Of a DNA stretch of 64,000 nucleotides, positions 27,448-38,423 are shown piece by piece. This stretch comes from Polynucleobacter tropicus. Lineage in GTDB: Bacteria > Pseudomonadota > Gammaproteobacteria > Burkholderiales > Burkholderiaceae. The notes under the pieces are model-generated. The model was not told where the DNA came from. It saw nothing but the letters and a program-made list of their open reading frames with translations, and ran no database searches. Every line of letters begins with the position of its first letter. Positions within the stretch are counted from its first letter, which is position 1. The position numbers and the translations under genes are program-made. Where the stretch lies: the NCBI RefSeq assembly GCF_013307225.1, contig NZ_CP028942.1:372001-436000 (forward strand), written 5' to 3'.

Positions 27448-28695
27448 GTGTCAGCATTAAATGGCCGACGCCGGGTTGTAGTCACCGGCCTTGGCCTCAT
27501 CTCACCTGTTGGTAATTCTGTTGATGTAGCTTGGTCTAATTTGCTCGCGGGCAAATCAGGCATCGCTACTATCACTAAGTTTGACCATGCTCCACTCAGC
27601 GTTCATTTCGCTGGAGAGGTGAAAGATTTCAATGTCGAAGAATATGTTTCCGCTAAAGAAGCGCGCCATATGGATACTTTTATCCATTACGGTATCGCAG
27701 CTGGCACGCAAGCTATTCGCGACAGCGGTATAGAAGTTAATGAGCAAAACGCCGAGCGCATCGGCGTAATGGTGGGTTCAGGCATTGGCGGCTTGCCAAT
27801 GATTGAAGAGACAGGTGCTGAGCTCTTGGCTCGCGGCCCACGTCGCATCTCCCCATTCTTTGTTCCTGGCTCCATCATTAATATGATTTCTGGGCACCTC
27901 AGTATTTTGTTTGGCCTGAAAGGTCCTAACGTGGCTGCGGTTACTGCATGTACTACTGGATTACACAGCATTGGTTTGGCTGCGCGTTTGATTCAGTATG
28001 GTGATGCTGATGTCATGATTGCTGGTGGTGCGGAATCCACTATTTCTGCATTAGGTGTTGGCGGCTTTGCTTCTGCAAGAGCGCTCTCTACACGTAATGA
28101 TGATCCAGCGACTGCATCTCGCCCTTGGGATAAAGACCGTGATGGTTTTGTTCTTGGTGAAGGTGCTGGTGTTGTAGTGCTTGAAGAGTATGAGCATGCT
28201 AAAGCACGCGGCGCAAAAATTTATTGTGAGTTGCTTGGTTTTGGTATGAGTGGTGATGCGTACCATATGACGGCTCCAAATATGGATGGTCCACGTCGTT
28301 GCATGATGAATGCAATGCGCGATGCTGGCTTGAATCCAGATCAGATTCAGTACGTAAATGCCCACGGAACTTCAACGCCTTTGGGTGACAAGAATGAAAC
28401 TGAAGCGATCAAAGCGGCATTGGGTGACCATGCTAAGAAGGCTTTGATTAACTCAACCAAGTCGATGACAGGTCACCTCTTGGGTGGTGCTGGTGGCTTG
28501 GAGTCTGTATTTACGATTCTGGCGCTCCATAACCAGAAATCACCTCCTACTATCAATATCTTTAATCAAGATCCAGAGTGTGACTTGGACTACTGCGCCA
28601 ATACTGCTAGGGACGTGAAGATTGACCATGCAGTCAAAAACAACTTTGGCTTTGGTGGTACTAACGGCACCTTGATTTTTGGTAAGTTGCCCTAA
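27448..28695 (+). CDS. fabF: 3-oxoacyl-ACP synthase II
   Basis: Elongates acyl-ACP. 415 residues from a GTG start ([15 protein letters not shown]). The catalytic Cys lies in [11 protein letters not shown], and the two His residues in [12 protein letters not shown] and [14 protein letters not shown]. It lies 51 bases before degP with no sigma-E genes in between. Confidence 0.96.
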   Translation: MSALNGRRRVVVTGLGLISPVGNSVDVAWSNLLAGKSGIATITKFDHAPLSVHFAGEVKDFNVEEYVSAKEARHMDTFIHYGIAAGTQAIRDSGIEVNEQNAERIGVMVGSGIGGLPMIEETGAELLARGPRRISPFFVPGSIINMISGHLSILFGLKGPNVAAVTACTTGLHSIGLAARLIQYGDADVMIAGGAESTISALGVGGFASARALSTRNDDPATASRPWDKDRDGFVLGEGAGVVVLEEYEHAKARGAKIYCELLGFGMSGDAYHMTAPNMDGPRRCMMNAMRDAGLNPDQIQYVNAHGTSTPLGDKNETEAIKAALGDHAKKALINSTKSMTGHLLGGAGGLESVFTILALHNQKSPPTINIFNQDPECDLDYCANTARDVKIDHAVKNNFGFGGTNGTLIFGKLP

Positions 28696-28746
28696 TATTC
28701 TCTTTATCTCCAATTTTTTGGTTTTTACCAAGTAGGTCTTAGCATT

Positions 28747-30189
28747 ATGAAAAAGCACTTTATTGCGCTCTTGGCTATTTTGAGTCTGGGGCAAATGTCG
28801 TTTGTTCCGCCAGCAATCGCGCAAAACCCTCGTGTCACTATCCCTGATTTTGCGGATTTAGTTGAGCGCGCAAGCCCAGCAGTGGTCAATATCCGTACCA
28901 CTGAAAAGGTGATGGTTCAGCAACAAGGCGGCATTCCAGGAATGCCTGAGGATCAAGCAGAATTCTTTCGTCGTTTCTTCGGTGTGCCTATTCCAGGAAT
29001 TCCAAATGGGCCTAAGCAATCACAACCTAACCCTGGAAAACCACAAGAAGCGGATCGTGGTGTTGGCTCTGGTTTCATTATTGAATCTAATGGTTTGATT
29101 CTGACGAATGCGCACGTGGTTGAAGGTGCTACTACGATTTATGTCACCTTAACTGATAAGCGTGAATTCAAGGCCAAGTTATTAGGTATGGATAAGCGTA
29201 CCGATGTGGCAGTTGTAAAAATTGAAGCGCGTGACTTACCTAAATTGCCTCTAGGTGATTCATCTAGAGTGCGCGTTGGCGAGTGGGTGCTAGCAATTGG
29301 TTCGCCATTCGGCTTAGAGAACACAGTGACTGCAGGCATTGTCTCTGCTAAGAGCCGCGATACTGGTGATTACTTACCCTTTATACAAACAGACGTTGCA
29401 GTCAATCCAGGCAACTCTGGCGGACCCCTATTAAATACCGCTGGTCAGGTGATTGGCATTAACTCCCAGATCTTTAGTCGTTCTGGTGGCTATATGGGAA
29501 TCTCCTTTGCTATTCCAATTGATGAGGCAATGCGAGTTGCTGATCAGTTGCGTACTAATGGAAAAATGACACGTGGTCGTATTGGTGTTGCACTTGGTGA
29601 GATGACCAAAGAAGTTGCCGAAAGTTTAGGTTTAGGTAAGCCACGTGGTGCATATGTGCGTAATGTTGAGCTAAATGGCCCGGCTGCAACTGGTGGTATT
29701 GAAGCAGGTGATATCATCCTCAGTTTCAATGGTCGAGAAATCGCGAAGTCAACTGACTTGCCAAGAATCGTTGGCGATACTAAACCTGGTACTGTTGCCG
29801 CTATTCAGGTTTGGCGCAAAGGGGCAACCCGTGACTTATCGGTAACGGTTTCTGATGGCGAAGCTTCTCAAGTCGCCAGCAAAAAATCTGAAGCGCCATC
29901 CAATGGTGGCAGTGTAAATACTTTCGGCGTAGCAGTAAGTGATGTATCGGACGCTAAAAAGAAGGATCTCAACATTAAGGGTGGCGTTGAAGTCACTGGT
30001 TTGGGAGATGGTCCTTTGGCTAGGGCAGGAGTTCGACCTGGAGATGTCATTGTTCGGATTGCAGATACCGATATCTCGGGTACCAAGCAGTTTGAGGCCC
30101 TTGTAAAAGGCCTTGATGCCAATAAGGCTGTTCCTGTCTTCATTCGCAGGGCTGATAGCACCTTAGTGATACCTGCAAGGCCAAAATAA
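28747..30189 (+). CDS. degP: periplasmic serine protease of the Do/MucD family
   Basis: 480 residues with a signal peptide ending around AIAQN (about 26). The catalytic triad is visible: His in LTNAHVVEG, Asp in KRTDVAVVKIE and Ser in NPGNSGGPL. Two PDZ domains follow (about 280-370 and 395-480). It degrades or refolds damaged envelope proteins. In many Beta- and Gammaproteobacteria this mucD gene closes an rpoE-rseA-rseB operon; that is absent here. Confidence 0.92.
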   Translation: MKKHFIALLAILSLGQMSFVPPAIAQNPRVTIPDFADLVERASPAVVNIRTTEKVMVQQQGGIPGMPEDQAEFFRRFFGVPIPGIPNGPKQSQPNPGKPQEADRGVGSGFIIESNGLILTNAHVVEGATTIYVTLTDKREFKAKLLGMDKRTDVAVVKIEARDLPKLPLGDSSRVRVGEWVLAIGSPFGLENTVTAGIVSAKSRDTGDYLPFIQTDVAVNPGNSGGPLLNTAGQVIGINSQIFSRSGGYMGISFAIPIDEAMRVADQLRTNGKMTRGRIGVALGEMTKEVAESLGLGKPRGAYVRNVELNGPAATGGIEAGDIILSFNGREIAKSTDLPRIVGDTKPGTVAAIQVWRKGATRDLSVTVSDGEASQVASKKSEAPSNGGSVNTFGVAVSDVSDAKKKDLNIKGGVEVTGLGDGPLARAGVRPGDVIVRIADTDISGTKQFEALVKGLDANKAVPVFIRRADSTLVIPARPK

Positions 30190-30205
30190 GGCATTTTGCC
30201 TAAAA

Positions 30206-30239
30206 AATGGGCACAGGCGCCATTCGGGCGCCACCCATT
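30206..30239 (+). other. stem-loop between degP and lepA
   Basis: AATGGG (30206-30211) with CCCATT (30234-30239), and GGCGCC with GGCGCC inside, form a strong hairpin. No T run follows, so it is not a standard terminator; it may protect the degP 3' end or act as a weak stop. Confidence 0.5.
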
Positions 30240-30323
30240 ACAATCCTTTTAAGACGACTTCTTGCAGCGCATCATCCTGGTGCGTTCTGATAAGGCGTTT
30301 TTTGAATTACTAAATAAGACGCT

Positions 30324-32129
30324 ATGGATTTAATCCGCAATTTTTCTATCATCGCCCATATTGATCACGGCAAATCTACGCTCGCTGATCGCATTATTCA
30401 ACTTTGTGGCGGACTTTCAGATCGCGAAATGGAAGCTCAGGTACTCGATTCGATGGATATCGAGCGTGAGCGCGGCATCACGATTAAAGCTCAAACTGCG
30501 GCGCTTAATTACAAAGCTAAAGACGGCAAAACCTACAATATCAATCTGATTGATACCCCAGGGCACGTCGACTTCTCTTATGAGGTCAGTCGATCTTTGT
30601 CTGCATGCGAAGGTGCTTTGTTAGTGGTCGACGCTAGTCAAGGTGTTGAAGCGCAAACAGTTGCGAATTGCTACATGGCGCTTGAGTTGGGAGTTGAGGT
30701 TGTCCCAGTTCTAAATAAGATTGATTTGCCACAGGCTGATCCAGATCGCGCTAAAAAAGAAATTGAAGATGTAATTGGTATTGATGCATCTGAAGCGGTA
30801 ACCTGCTCAGCCAAGACTGGCATGGGCGTTGCGGATGTGATCGAAGAAATGATTGCTAAAGTGCCGCCTCCAAAAGGCGATGCATCAGCACCATTGCAAG
30901 CATTAATTATCGACTCTTGGTTTGATAATTACGTTGGCGTTGTTATGTTGATACGTGTTGTCAACGGCACCTTAAAGCCAAAAGAAAAGATCACATTGAT
31001 GGCTAATGGTTCAACCCATTTGGTGGAACATGTTGGTGTATTTAGCCCAAAGTCGGTGGATCGCCCAGAATTATCTGCAGGCCAAGTAGGCTTTGTAATT
31101 GCTGGTATTAAAGAATTAAAAGCCGCAAAAGTTGGTGATACTGTGACACATGCTCCAGGACAGCAAGGTCGAGTTCCTGCTGCTGAGCCGCTTCCGGGTT
31201 TTAAAGAAGTTAAGCCTCAAGTGTTCGCTGGTTTATACCCAGTAGAGGCTAGTGAATACGATCAGCTACGTGAGTCACTTGAAAAACTCAAGCTCAATGA
31301 CGCATCACTCTTGTATGAGCCTGAGGTATCTCAAGCATTAGGTTTTGGATTCCGTTGCGGCTTCTTGGGCTTGCTCCATATGGAGATTGTCCAAGAGCGC
31401 TTAGAGCGACAGTACGGCATGAACTTGATTACAACGGCACCAACAGTGGTGTATCAAGTTCAGCAATCCGATGGCACCACCATCATGGTGGATAACCCAT
31501 CCAAGATGCCTGAGGTCAGCAAGATAGATACGATTCTTGAGCCGATTGTGACTGTGAATTTGTATATGCCGCAAGAGTATGTAGGCTCAGTGATTACTTT
31601 GTGCGTAGGTAAACGCGGCATCCAGACGGGTATGAACTATCTTGGACGCCAAGTGCAACTAACTTATGAGTTGCCGATGGCCGAGATTGTGTTGGATTTC
31701 TTTGACCGTTTGAAATCGATTTCTCGTGGTTATGCTTCGATGGATTACGAGTTCAAGGAATATCGCCCCGCAGATGTAGTGAAAGTCGATATTTTGATTA
31801 ATGGTGATCGCGTAGATGCCCTCTCAGTAATTGTTCACCGCAGCAATAGCCAGTCTCGCGGTAGGGAAGTGGTTTCTAAAATGCGCGGCATCATTCCGCG
31901 CCAAATGTTTGACGTGGCTATTCAGGCAGCAATTGGTAGCAATATCGTCGCTCGTGAAAACGTCAAAGCATTACGCAAGAACGTCTTAGCAAAGTGCTAC
32001 GGTGGCGATATCTCGCGTAAGCGCAAACTCTTGGAGAAGCAAAAAGAAGGTAAGAAGCGCATGAAGCAAGTAGGTAATGTGGAGATTCCACAAGAAGCAT
32101 TCTTGGCAATTTTGCAGGTAGAAGATTAA
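30324..32129 (+). CDS. lepA: elongation factor 4 (LepA)
   Basis: A 601-residue translational GTPase that acts on stalled or pre-initiation ribosomes. G1 is [10 protein letters not shown]3 is [12 protein letters not shown]4 is NKIDLP and G5 is SAKTG. The C-terminal domain, with [18 protein letters not shown], is specific to LepA. The stop overlaps the lepB start by one base (TAATG). Confidence 0.97.
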   Translation: MDLIRNFSIIAHIDHGKSTLADRIIQLCGGLSDREMEAQVLDSMDIERERGITIKAQTAALNYKAKDGKTYNINLIDTPGHVDFSYEVSRSLSACEGALLVVDASQGVEAQTVANCYMALELGVEVVPVLNKIDLPQADPDRAKKEIEDVIGIDASEAVTCSAKTGMGVADVIEEMIAKVPPPKGDASAPLQALIIDSWFDNYVGVVMLIRVVNGTLKPKEKITLMANGSTHLVEHVGVFSPKSVDRPELSAGQVGFVIAGIKELKAAKVGDTVTHAPGQQGRVPAAEPLPGFKEVKPQVFAGLYPVEASEYDQLRESLEKLKLNDASLLYEPEVSQALGFGFRCGFLGLLHMEIVQERLERQYGMNLITTAPTVVYQVQQSDGTTIMVDNPSKMPEVSKIDTILEPIVTVNLYMPQEYVGSVITLCVGKRGIQTGMNYLGRQVQLTYELPMAEIVLDFFDRLKSISRGYASMDYEFKEYRPADVVKVDILINGDRVDALSVIVHRSNSQSRGREVVSKMRGIIPRQMFDVAIQAAIGSNIVARENVKALRKNVLAKCYGGDISRKRKLLEKQKEGKKRMKQVGNVEIPQEAFLAILQVED

Positions 32130-32935
32130 TGAACTTTGCTCTCATCCTCTTCATATTGGTGGTTGTTTCAGGCATTGCTTGGGTTGCCGACCGAATTTAT
32201 TTTGCGCCCCAAAGAAAAATTGCTGGAATCGATCGCATGCCACTGTGGTTGGAGTACACCGCAGGATTTTTTCCCGTTATCTGTGCAGTATTTGTATTGC
32301 GCTCATTCATTGTTGAGCCCTTTAAGATTCCATCGGGCTCCATGATCCCAACGCTACAAATTGGCGACTTTATTTTGGTGAATAAATTTACTTACGGTAT
32401 TCGTTTACCGGTGATCAATCAAAAAGTGATTGACTTGGGTTCGCCAAAGCGCGGGGATGTTGTTGTGTTTCGCTATCCACGTGATGAGTCCGTTGATTAC
32501 ATCAAGCGTGTCGTAGGTTTGCCTGGCGATGTTGTCGCATACGAAGATAAGCGTTTAACCATTAATGGTCAGCCATTGCAATACAGCGGTGGCGAATCTT
32601 ATCTTGATCCCGAGAATATGCGCTATGCCAAACGCTTTACGGAAAATTTTCCTGCTGATTTGGGTGGCAATCGTCATGAGATCCTGAATGACCCAGATCG
32701 TCCCGCAACCGTATTTCCAGCAGAGCGTTTTCCTGGGGCTGAGTTTTGCCAATATCAACCATCTGGCTTAACTTGCAAAGTTCCCGCAGGACATTACTTT
32801 GCTATGGGAGATAACCGCGATAACAGCGCTGACTCTCGCTACTGGGGATTTGTTCCTGAAAAGAACTTAGTGGGTAAAGCATTTTTTGTATGGCTCAATC
32901 TCGGTAATCTTGGCCGTATTGGCGGCTTCCAGTAA
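32129..32935 (+). CDS. lepB: signal peptidase I
   Basis: 268 residues, an inner-membrane serine protease that removes signal peptides. Two N-terminal hydrophobic segments (about 2-18 and 47-62) are followed by the catalytic Ser in PSGSMIPTL and the catalytic Lys in YIKRVVGLPGD. GDNRDNSADSRYWGFVP is the conserved box E. Translationally coupled to lepA. Confidence 0.96.
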   Translation: MNFALILFILVVVSGIAWVADRIYFAPQRKIAGIDRMPLWLEYTAGFFPVICAVFVLRSFIVEPFKIPSGSMIPTLQIGDFILVNKFTYGIRLPVINQKVIDLGSPKRGDVVVFRYPRDESVDYIKRVVGLPGDVVAYEDKRLTINGQPLQYSGGESYLDPENMRYAKRFTENFPADLGGNRHEILNDPDRPATVFPAERFPGAEFCQYQPSGLTCKVPAGHYFAMGDNRDNSADSRYWGFVPEKNLVGKAFFVWLNLGNLGRIGGFQ

Positions 32936-32941
32936 AAGATC

Positions 32942-33733
32942 ATGAACGCGCGCGCCGTCATTGAAACCGCACCGCTTCAAGAGCGCTTAGGCTATAGCTT
33001 TAAGAAGCCAGAGCTTCTTAATCAAGCGCTGACTCATCGTAGTCATAGCAAGAAAAATAATGAACGCTTAGAGTTCTTGGGCGATTCAGTCTTAAATTGC
33101 GTTGTCGCTGAAATGCTTTATGAACGCTATTCTGATTTGGATGAAGGGGATTTGTCTCGAGTGCGCGCCAATTTGGTAAAGCAGCAAGCCTTATATGAAA
33201 TTGCGCAAACCTTATCTCTGTCGGATTATTTGCGTTTAGGTGAGGGTGAGTTGAAGAGCGGTGGCTTTCGTAGGCCATCGATTTTGGCTGATACCTTAGA
33301 GGCGGTAACGGGCGCGATCTTTTTAGATGGTGGCTTTGATGCTGCTAAAACTTGCTTACGAAAACTCTACTCCATCATTCTTTCGCAGGTTGATCCAAAA
33401 ACATTGGGCAAGGATGACAAAACACTTTTGCAAGAGTGCTTGCAAAGCTATCAATTGCCACTACCTACCTATAACGTCACCGGCACTAGTGGTGCTGCCC
33501 ATAATCAACAGTTTGAAGTCGAATGCTTAATTCCGAGCTTAAAAGTAGCTGTAAAAGGTGGGGGCGCCTCTCGTCGCGCCGCTGAACAGTCTGCCGCAAA
33601 AAGCGCTTTACTTGCCGTGCTGAAGGCCTTGCCACAAGATTCTCGCAAGCCGAAGAAAACGCGCTCCGCAAAGAAAAAAGCCGCCAAGAAAGAGGCGACC
33701 GAAGAGCAATTGTATTTGAAGTTAAAGGGCTAA
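32942..33733 (+). CDS. rnc: ribonuclease III
   Basis: Double-strand-specific endoribonuclease for rRNA and mRNA processing. 263 residues. The signature [11 protein letters not shown] with catalytic acidic residues and [17 protein letters not shown] are present, followed by a double-stranded RNA-binding domain (about 158-225). The C-terminus carries an extra Lys/Ala-rich tail ([15 protein letters not shown]). It is six bases after lepB and two before era. Confidence 0.95.
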   Translation: MNARAVIETAPLQERLGYSFKKPELLNQALTHRSHSKKNNERLEFLGDSVLNCVVAEMLYERYSDLDEGDLSRVRANLVKQQALYEIAQTLSLSDYLRLGEGELKSGGFRRPSILADTLEAVTGAIFLDGGFDAAKTCLRKLYSIILSQVDPKTLGKDDKTLLQECLQSYQLPLPTYNVTGTSGAAHNQQFEVECLIPSLKVAVKGGGASRRAAEQSAAKSALLAVLKALPQDSRKPKKTRSAKKKAAKKEATEEQLYLKLKG

Positions 33734-33735
33734 CA

Positions 33736-34671
33736 GTGTTTAGATGCGGCACCATTGCGATTGTTGGGCGTCCTAATATGGGCAAATCTACCTTGCTCAA
33801 TGCATTGGTGGGTCAAAAGATTAGCATTACTTCGCGCAAGGCGCAGACAACACGCCACCGTATTTTGGGTGTTCAGAATCGCGAAGAGGCGCAATTTATT
33901 TTCATTGATACGCCTGGCTTCCAGACGCGTTTAATGAATACCCTCAACAAGGCTTTGAACCGCACGGTTACCACCGCCTTGCAAGATGTAAACGTAGTCT
34001 GCTTTGTTGTCGAGGCTGGCTACTTTGGTGAGGACGACAAGAAGGTTCTCAAGCTTCTGCCAAGCGATATACCGGTGGTGTTGGTATTGAATAAGTTGGA
34101 TCTATTTAATAGTCGCTTTCAGGCGCCATCAGAGCGTGATCAAGCCTTACTGAATTTCATTAAAGAAATGGCTAAACCTTGGGCTGAATTAGGTGGTCAC
34201 GAAGATCAGAAGTCAGAGTTTGCGGAAATCGTCCCAATGAGCGCAAAGAGTCCTGGCGATATTCAGAGATTATTGGATGTGCTTGAGGGTTATTTGCCCG
34301 AGGGGGATCCTATCTACGATGTTGATACCGTTACCGATCGTAGCGAGCGTTTCCTAGCCGCTGAAATTCTGCGTGAGAAAGTATTTCGTTTTACAGGTGA
34401 AGAGTTGCCGTATACCTCTACCGTGGTCATTGACCAATTTAAGATGGATGGCAAGATGCGCAGAATTTCCGCGACCATTTTGGTTGATCGCGATAGTCAT
34501 AAAGCCATGATCATTGGTCAAAAGGGTGAGCGCCTAAAGAAAATTTCTACCGATGCCCGTATTGATATGGAAAAACTATTTGATGGAAAAGTTTTCCTAG
34601 AGACATGGGTAAAGGTAAAGCGTGGTTGGGCGGATGATCGCGCTGAGTTACGGGCACAAGGGCTGGAATAA
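33736..34671 (+). CDS. era: GTPase Era
   Basis: A 311-residue GTPase for 16S rRNA maturation. GTG start. The P-loop is GRPNMGKST (Met where Val is usual), G2 is TTRHRILG, G3 is DTPGFQ and G4 is NKLD. The C-terminal KH domain includes [17 protein letters not shown]. It follows rnc directly, as is usual. Confidence 0.95.
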   Translation: MFRCGTIAIVGRPNMGKSTLLNALVGQKISITSRKAQTTRHRILGVQNREEAQFIFIDTPGFQTRLMNTLNKALNRTVTTALQDVNVVCFVVEAGYFGEDDKKVLKLLPSDIPVVLVLNKLDLFNSRFQAPSERDQALLNFIKEMAKPWAELGGHEDQKSEFAEIVPMSAKSPGDIQRLLDVLEGYLPEGDPIYDVDTVTDRSERFLAAEILREKVFRFTGEELPYTSTVVIDQFKMDGKMRRISATILVDRDSHKAMIIGQKGERLKKISTDARIDMEKLFDGKVFLETWVKVKRGWADDRAELRAQGLE

Positions 34672-34677
34672 TTTCCT

Positions 34678-35409
34678 ATGGCCTCTATTCGTGTTGCAGA
34701 CGAACCCGCTTTTGTATTGCACAGTATTCCCTATAAAGAAACTAGTCTCATTTTGGATGTCTTTACGCGACAGCATGGCCGCATGGCGCTCATCGCCAAA
34801 GGGGCAAAGCGCCCTCATTCGACATTAAGACCGGTATTACAGCGTTTTCAGCCGCTCTTGGTCTCTTGGAGCGGTAAGTCGGAGTTGCGCACCCTTACCA
34901 AATCTGAGTGGGTAGGTGGTATGCCTTCATTAGTGGGCGATGCACTTCTTTGTGGTTTCTACCTCAATGAATTGCTGGTGAAATTCTTGGCACGCGAAGA
35001 TGAATATGAAAAGCTCTACGATCGCTATGCCGAAACTATTAATGCCCTATCGGCTCTTGAAGAGTCAAAAAGTTTAGAAGAAATTCTGCGTCCATTTGAA
35101 TTGTCGCTGCTGCAGGAAACGGGTTATGCGGCAGCTCTTGATCGCTGTGTGGAAACCAATGAAGCGCCGATTCATGATGGTCAATATGTATATCAACCAG
35201 AAAAGGGTGTCAGACCTATTCAGGTGGATGACCCTGGCCATTGGCCTGTGCTGACTGGCAGATCTTTATTGGCAATAGCGGTTGGTGATTTTTCTGATCC
35301 AGCAACCCTTTCTGAAAGTAAGCAATTAATGCGCTTTCTTCTAGGATTGCATTTGCAAGATCAAGTACTGACTACGCGTCAAATTCTGATTGATCTCAAG
35401 AAAATCTAG
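34678..35409 (+). CDS. recO: DNA repair protein RecO
   Basis: 243 residues. The N-terminal OB fold has FVLHSIPYKETSLILDVFTRQHGR, and KGAKRPHSTLRPVLQ follows. RecO loads RecA on SSB-coated DNA with RecR. The position between era and pdxJ is the standard one. No zinc-binding Cys set is apparent, which is acceptable for Proteobacteria. Confidence 0.93.
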   Translation: MASIRVADEPAFVLHSIPYKETSLILDVFTRQHGRMALIAKGAKRPHSTLRPVLQRFQPLLVSWSGKSELRTLTKSEWVGGMPSLVGDALLCGFYLNELLVKFLAREDEYEKLYDRYAETINALSALEESKSLEEILRPFELSLLQETGYAAALDRCVETNEAPIHDGQYVYQPEKGVRPIQVDDPGHWPVLTGRSLLAIAVGDFSDPATLSESKQLMRFLLGLHLQDQVLTTRQILIDLKKI

Positions 35410-35421
35410 TAATCTACTGAT

Positions 35422-36168
35422 ATGACTTCAGCGAATCCTTTGGAACTGGGAATCAATATCGATCACGTGGCAACCTTGCGTAATACTCGGGGCACTGTTT
35501 ACCCAGACCCTATTAAAGCGGCGCAATTGGCGGAAGATGCAGGTGCTGATTTGATTACTTTGCACCTTCGTGAGGATCGCCGTCATATTAAGGATGCCGA
35601 TTTAATCGCTTTGCGACCCTTGATTAAAACGCGCATGAATCTCGAGTGCGCAATTACCCCTGAAATGCTCGACATCGCTTGCAAGGTCAAGCCTCACGAT
35701 GTTTGCTTGGTCCCAGAAAAACGCGAAGAGGTCACTACCGAAGGTGGTCTTGATGTTTTAGGGAAATTTGAGCTCGTCAAGGCGGCAACCAAGCAATTGC
35801 AAGAGGCTGGCATCCGGGTATCACTCTTTATCGACCCAGTAGAAAAGCAAATTCAGACTGCTAAAGATGTGGGCGCCACCGTAGTGGAATTGCATACGGG
35901 TCGTTATGCTGATTTATTTGGTGCTCAACAAGAGGCTGAGTTGTTGCGCATTAAGAAGGCGGCGCAGTTTGGGAACGGTATTGGTTTGAGAGTCAATGCA
36001 GGTCATGGATTGCATGAGGGTAATGTGATGCCCATTGCGGGCATTGCCGAGCTATCAGAATTAAACATTGGACATGCCATTGTTGCAGAAGCTTTATTCA
36101 AAGGCTGGCAACAAGCGATCAAGGATATGAAAGCCTTGATGGACCAGGGCAGAAAAGCAGCTCTATGA
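35422..36168 (+). CDS. pdxJ: pyridoxine 5'-phosphate synthase
   Basis: Closes the pyridoxine ring from deoxyxylulose phosphate and aminoacetone phosphate. 248 residues. [16 protein letters not shown] starts the barrel, HLREDRRHI and [10 protein letters not shown] are conserved, and [10 protein letters not shown] is the phosphate-binding end. It overlaps acpS by four bases. Confidence 0.96.
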   Translation: MTSANPLELGINIDHVATLRNTRGTVYPDPIKAAQLAEDAGADLITLHLREDRRHIKDADLIALRPLIKTRMNLECAITPEMLDIACKVKPHDVCLVPEKREEVTTEGGLDVLGKFELVKAATKQLQEAGIRVSLFIDPVEKQIQTAKDVGATVVELHTGRYADLFGAQQEAELLRIKKAAQFGNGIGLRVNAGHGLHEGNVMPIAGIAELSELNIGHAIVAEALFKGWQQAIKDMKALMDQGRKAAL

Positions 36169-36557
36169 TTGTCGGTATTGGCACCGATATTTTGCAGATT
36201 GAGCGCTTACAAGCTGCTTATGATCGTACCAATGGCCGTCTAGCTGAAAAGATACTGGGCCCTGATGAGATGTTGGTATTCAAGCATCGTCTTGCCAGAA
36301 ATCACAAGCGGGGCATCGCCTTTTTAGCGACGCGTTTTGCTGCTAAAGAGGCCTTCTCAAAAGCAATTGGTTTAGGAATGAGAATGCCTATGACATGGCG
36401 TTCTTTGCAAACCTTGAATGAGGCTAGCGGTAAGCCTGTAACTAGTTATTTAGGTGCTTTAGCCCAATTCATGCAGGATAAAAACTGGGAGGCTCACGTT
36501 ACGGTGAGCGATGAGCAAGATATGGCGATTGCACATGTTATCGTGACTCAGAAATAA
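36165..36557 (+). CDS. acpS: holo-ACP synthase
   Basis: Adds the 4'-phosphopantetheine arm to acyl carrier protein (acpP at 27187). 130 residues. [12 protein letters not shown] and [17 protein letters not shown] are the two metal/CoA-binding motifs. Co-translated with pdxJ. Confidence 0.95.
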   Translation: MIVGIGTDILQIERLQAAYDRTNGRLAEKILGPDEMLVFKHRLARNHKRGIAFLATRFAAKEAFSKAIGLGMRMPMTWRSLQTLNEASGKPVTSYLGALAQFMQDKNWEAHVTVSDEQDMAIAHVIVTQK

Positions 36558-36622
36558 GACTTAGAAGCAAGATACAAAATTAAACCAAACAATAGTAACA
36601 AGCAAAATCACAAGAGGAATCA

Positions 36623-37699
36623 ATGAGTAAAGCGATCATGAAGCCGGGCCCCATTACCTTGGATGTTGTGGGTCAGGAATTAAATGCTGAAGATCGCCGC
36701 CGCATTCTGCATCCGCTTACAGGTGGCGTGATTCTGTTTGGCAGAAATTTCAAAGATCGCAAACAACTTACTAAATTAACTGCGGACATTAAAAAACTTC
36801 GCCCTGACGTATTGGTTTCAATTGATCACGAAGGCGGACGGGTTCAGCGTTGCAGAGAAGATGGTTTCACACACCTGCCAGCGATGCGTAAATTGGGTGA
36901 GCTTTGGCTTGCTAAACATAAATCTACCCATGCCGCAGAGTCTGCCGCGTTGGCGATGGCGGCAGCTACTGCTTGTGGTTATGTGCTTGCCACAGAGCTT
37001 CGTGCATGTGGAGTGGATTTCAGCTTTGCACCAGTTTTGGATTTAGATTTCGGTCGCAGTGGCGTAATTGGGGATCGTTCATTTAGTCGTGATCCGCAAA
37101 TTGTGTTTGCATTGGCGAAGAGTCTAAATGAAGGTCTTCGTTTAGCGGGCATGGCTAACTGCGGAAAACATTTTCCTGGTCATGGCTGGGCAGAAGCAGA
37201 CTCTCATGTAGCTATTCCAGTGGATGAGCGTTCACTCCAAGAAATTTTGAATGACGATGCAAAGCCTTATGAATGGCTTGATCTGAGTTTGGCCGCGGTT
37301 ATGCCAGCACATGTAATTTATCCAAAAGTTGATCAGAACCCGGCAGGCTTCTCAAAGATCTGGTTGCACTCTGTGTTACGTCAAGAGCTTGGCTTTGAAG
37401 GGGTAATCTTTAGCGATGATCTTTCCATGGAAGGCGCTAGCGTTGCAGGATCAGTAGTAAAGGGCGCGGAGATGGCTTTAGATGCTGGATGTGATGCCGT
37501 GCTCATTTGTAATCGCCCTGACTTAGCTGATCAGCTACTCAGTAAGCTCAAGGTCTCTAAAACAAAACAAGCTGAATCGGCCATCCGTTTAAATAAATTG
37601 ATGCCCAATAGCTCGGCACCCTCATGGACTGAATTGCAGAATGAAGCTCAGTATCAGCACGCCAAGGGATTGCTTCAGCATTTAAAGTTGATTAGCTGA
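36623..37699 (+). CDS. nagZ: beta-N-acetylhexosaminidase, peptidoglycan recycling
   Basis: 358 residues of glycoside hydrolase family 3. The substrate-binding loop KHFPGHGWAEADSH and the nucleophile Asp in FSDDLSMEGAS are present. NagZ cleaves GlcNAc from anhydromuropeptides in the cytoplasm. AGAGGAA lies before the ATG. A strong terminator follows. Confidence 0.93.
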   Translation: MSKAIMKPGPITLDVVGQELNAEDRRRILHPLTGGVILFGRNFKDRKQLTKLTADIKKLRPDVLVSIDHEGGRVQRCREDGFTHLPAMRKLGELWLAKHKSTHAAESAALAMAAATACGYVLATELRACGVDFSFAPVLDLDFGRSGVIGDRSFSRDPQIVFALAKSLNEGLRLAGMANCGKHFPGHGWAEADSHVAIPVDERSLQEILNDDAKPYEWLDLSLAAVMPAHVIYPKVDQNPAGFSKIWLHSVLRQELGFEGVIFSDDLSMEGASVAGSVVKGAEMALDAGCDAVLICNRPDLADQLLSKLKVSKTKQAESAIRLNKLMPNSSAPSWTELQNEAQYQHAKGLLQHLKLIS

Positions 37700-37724
37700 T
37701 TGATTGGGTTAACTGCTATTAAGA

Positions 37725-37756
37725 AAAAAGCCCGGCATGCCGGGCTTTTTGTTTTT
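37725..37756. terminator. bidirectional terminator between nagZ and efp
   Basis: A 26-base perfect palindrome (37725-37750) with arms AAAAAGCCCGGCA and its complement, followed by more T. It serves the converging nagZ and efp genes. Confidence 0.92.
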
Positions 37757-37777
37757 TACAACCTACTAACTAAGTAA

Positions 37778-38338
37778 TTAGTTAGCGCGGCTACGGTATT
37801 CACCAGTGCGAGTATCGATTTCGATCTTATCGCCAGTGTTGCAGAACAAAGGCACTTGCAATTCATAGCCAGTAGCCAGTTTTGCTGTCTTCAATACTTT
37901 ACCTGAGCTGGTATCGCCTTTTACTGCAGGCTCTGTGTAAGTGATTTCACGAACGAGTGAATTTGGCATTGCTACAGAAAGGGCTTTCCCTTCGTAGAAC
38001 ACTACTTCACAAGGCATACCTTCTTCGAGGTAGTTCAATGCATCACCCATGAATTCAGACTCAACTTCGTATTGGTTGTAGTCACCATCCATAAATACAT
38101 ACATTGGATCTGCGAAGTAAGAATAGGTGCATTCTTTCTTATCCAAAATCACCACATCAAACTTATCATCAGCTTTGTAAACACCTTCATTCGGTGCGCC
38201 AGTTAACAAGTTCTTAAATTTCATTTTGACAACAGAAGAGTTACGGCCAGAGCGGCTGTATTCTGCTTTTAAAACGACCATGGCATCAGTGCCGATCATC
38301 ACTACGTTACCAACGCGGAGTTCTTGTGCTGTTTTCAT
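37778..38338 (-). CDS. efp: elongation factor P (Arg32 type)
   Basis: 186 residues. EF-P relieves ribosome stalling at polyproline. The tip residue is Arg32 in [10 protein letters not shown], the form that EarP rhamnosylates, rather than the lysine used by the EpmAB system. [14 protein letters not shown] and the C-terminal [15 protein letters not shown] are typical. It lies downstream of earP on the same strand with an AGGAAT site before its ATG. Confidence 0.96.
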   Translation of the reverse strand: MKTAQELRVGNVVMIGTDAMVVLKAEYSRSGRNSSVVKMKFKNLLTGAPNEGVYKADDKFDVVILDKKECTYSYFADPMYVFMDGDYNQYEVESEFMGDALNYLEEGMPCEVVFYEGKALSVAMPNSLVREITYTEPAVKGDTSSGKVLKTAKLATGYELQVPLFCNTGDKIEIDTRTGEYRSRAN

Positions 38339-38423
38339 CTTGCTATTCCTGGGTGCAGAGTGCTTTCTGCGGTTTTTATCAAAAACAAGATTGTAACCGC
38401 CCGCAGTGCTTTATTGCTTGGGT

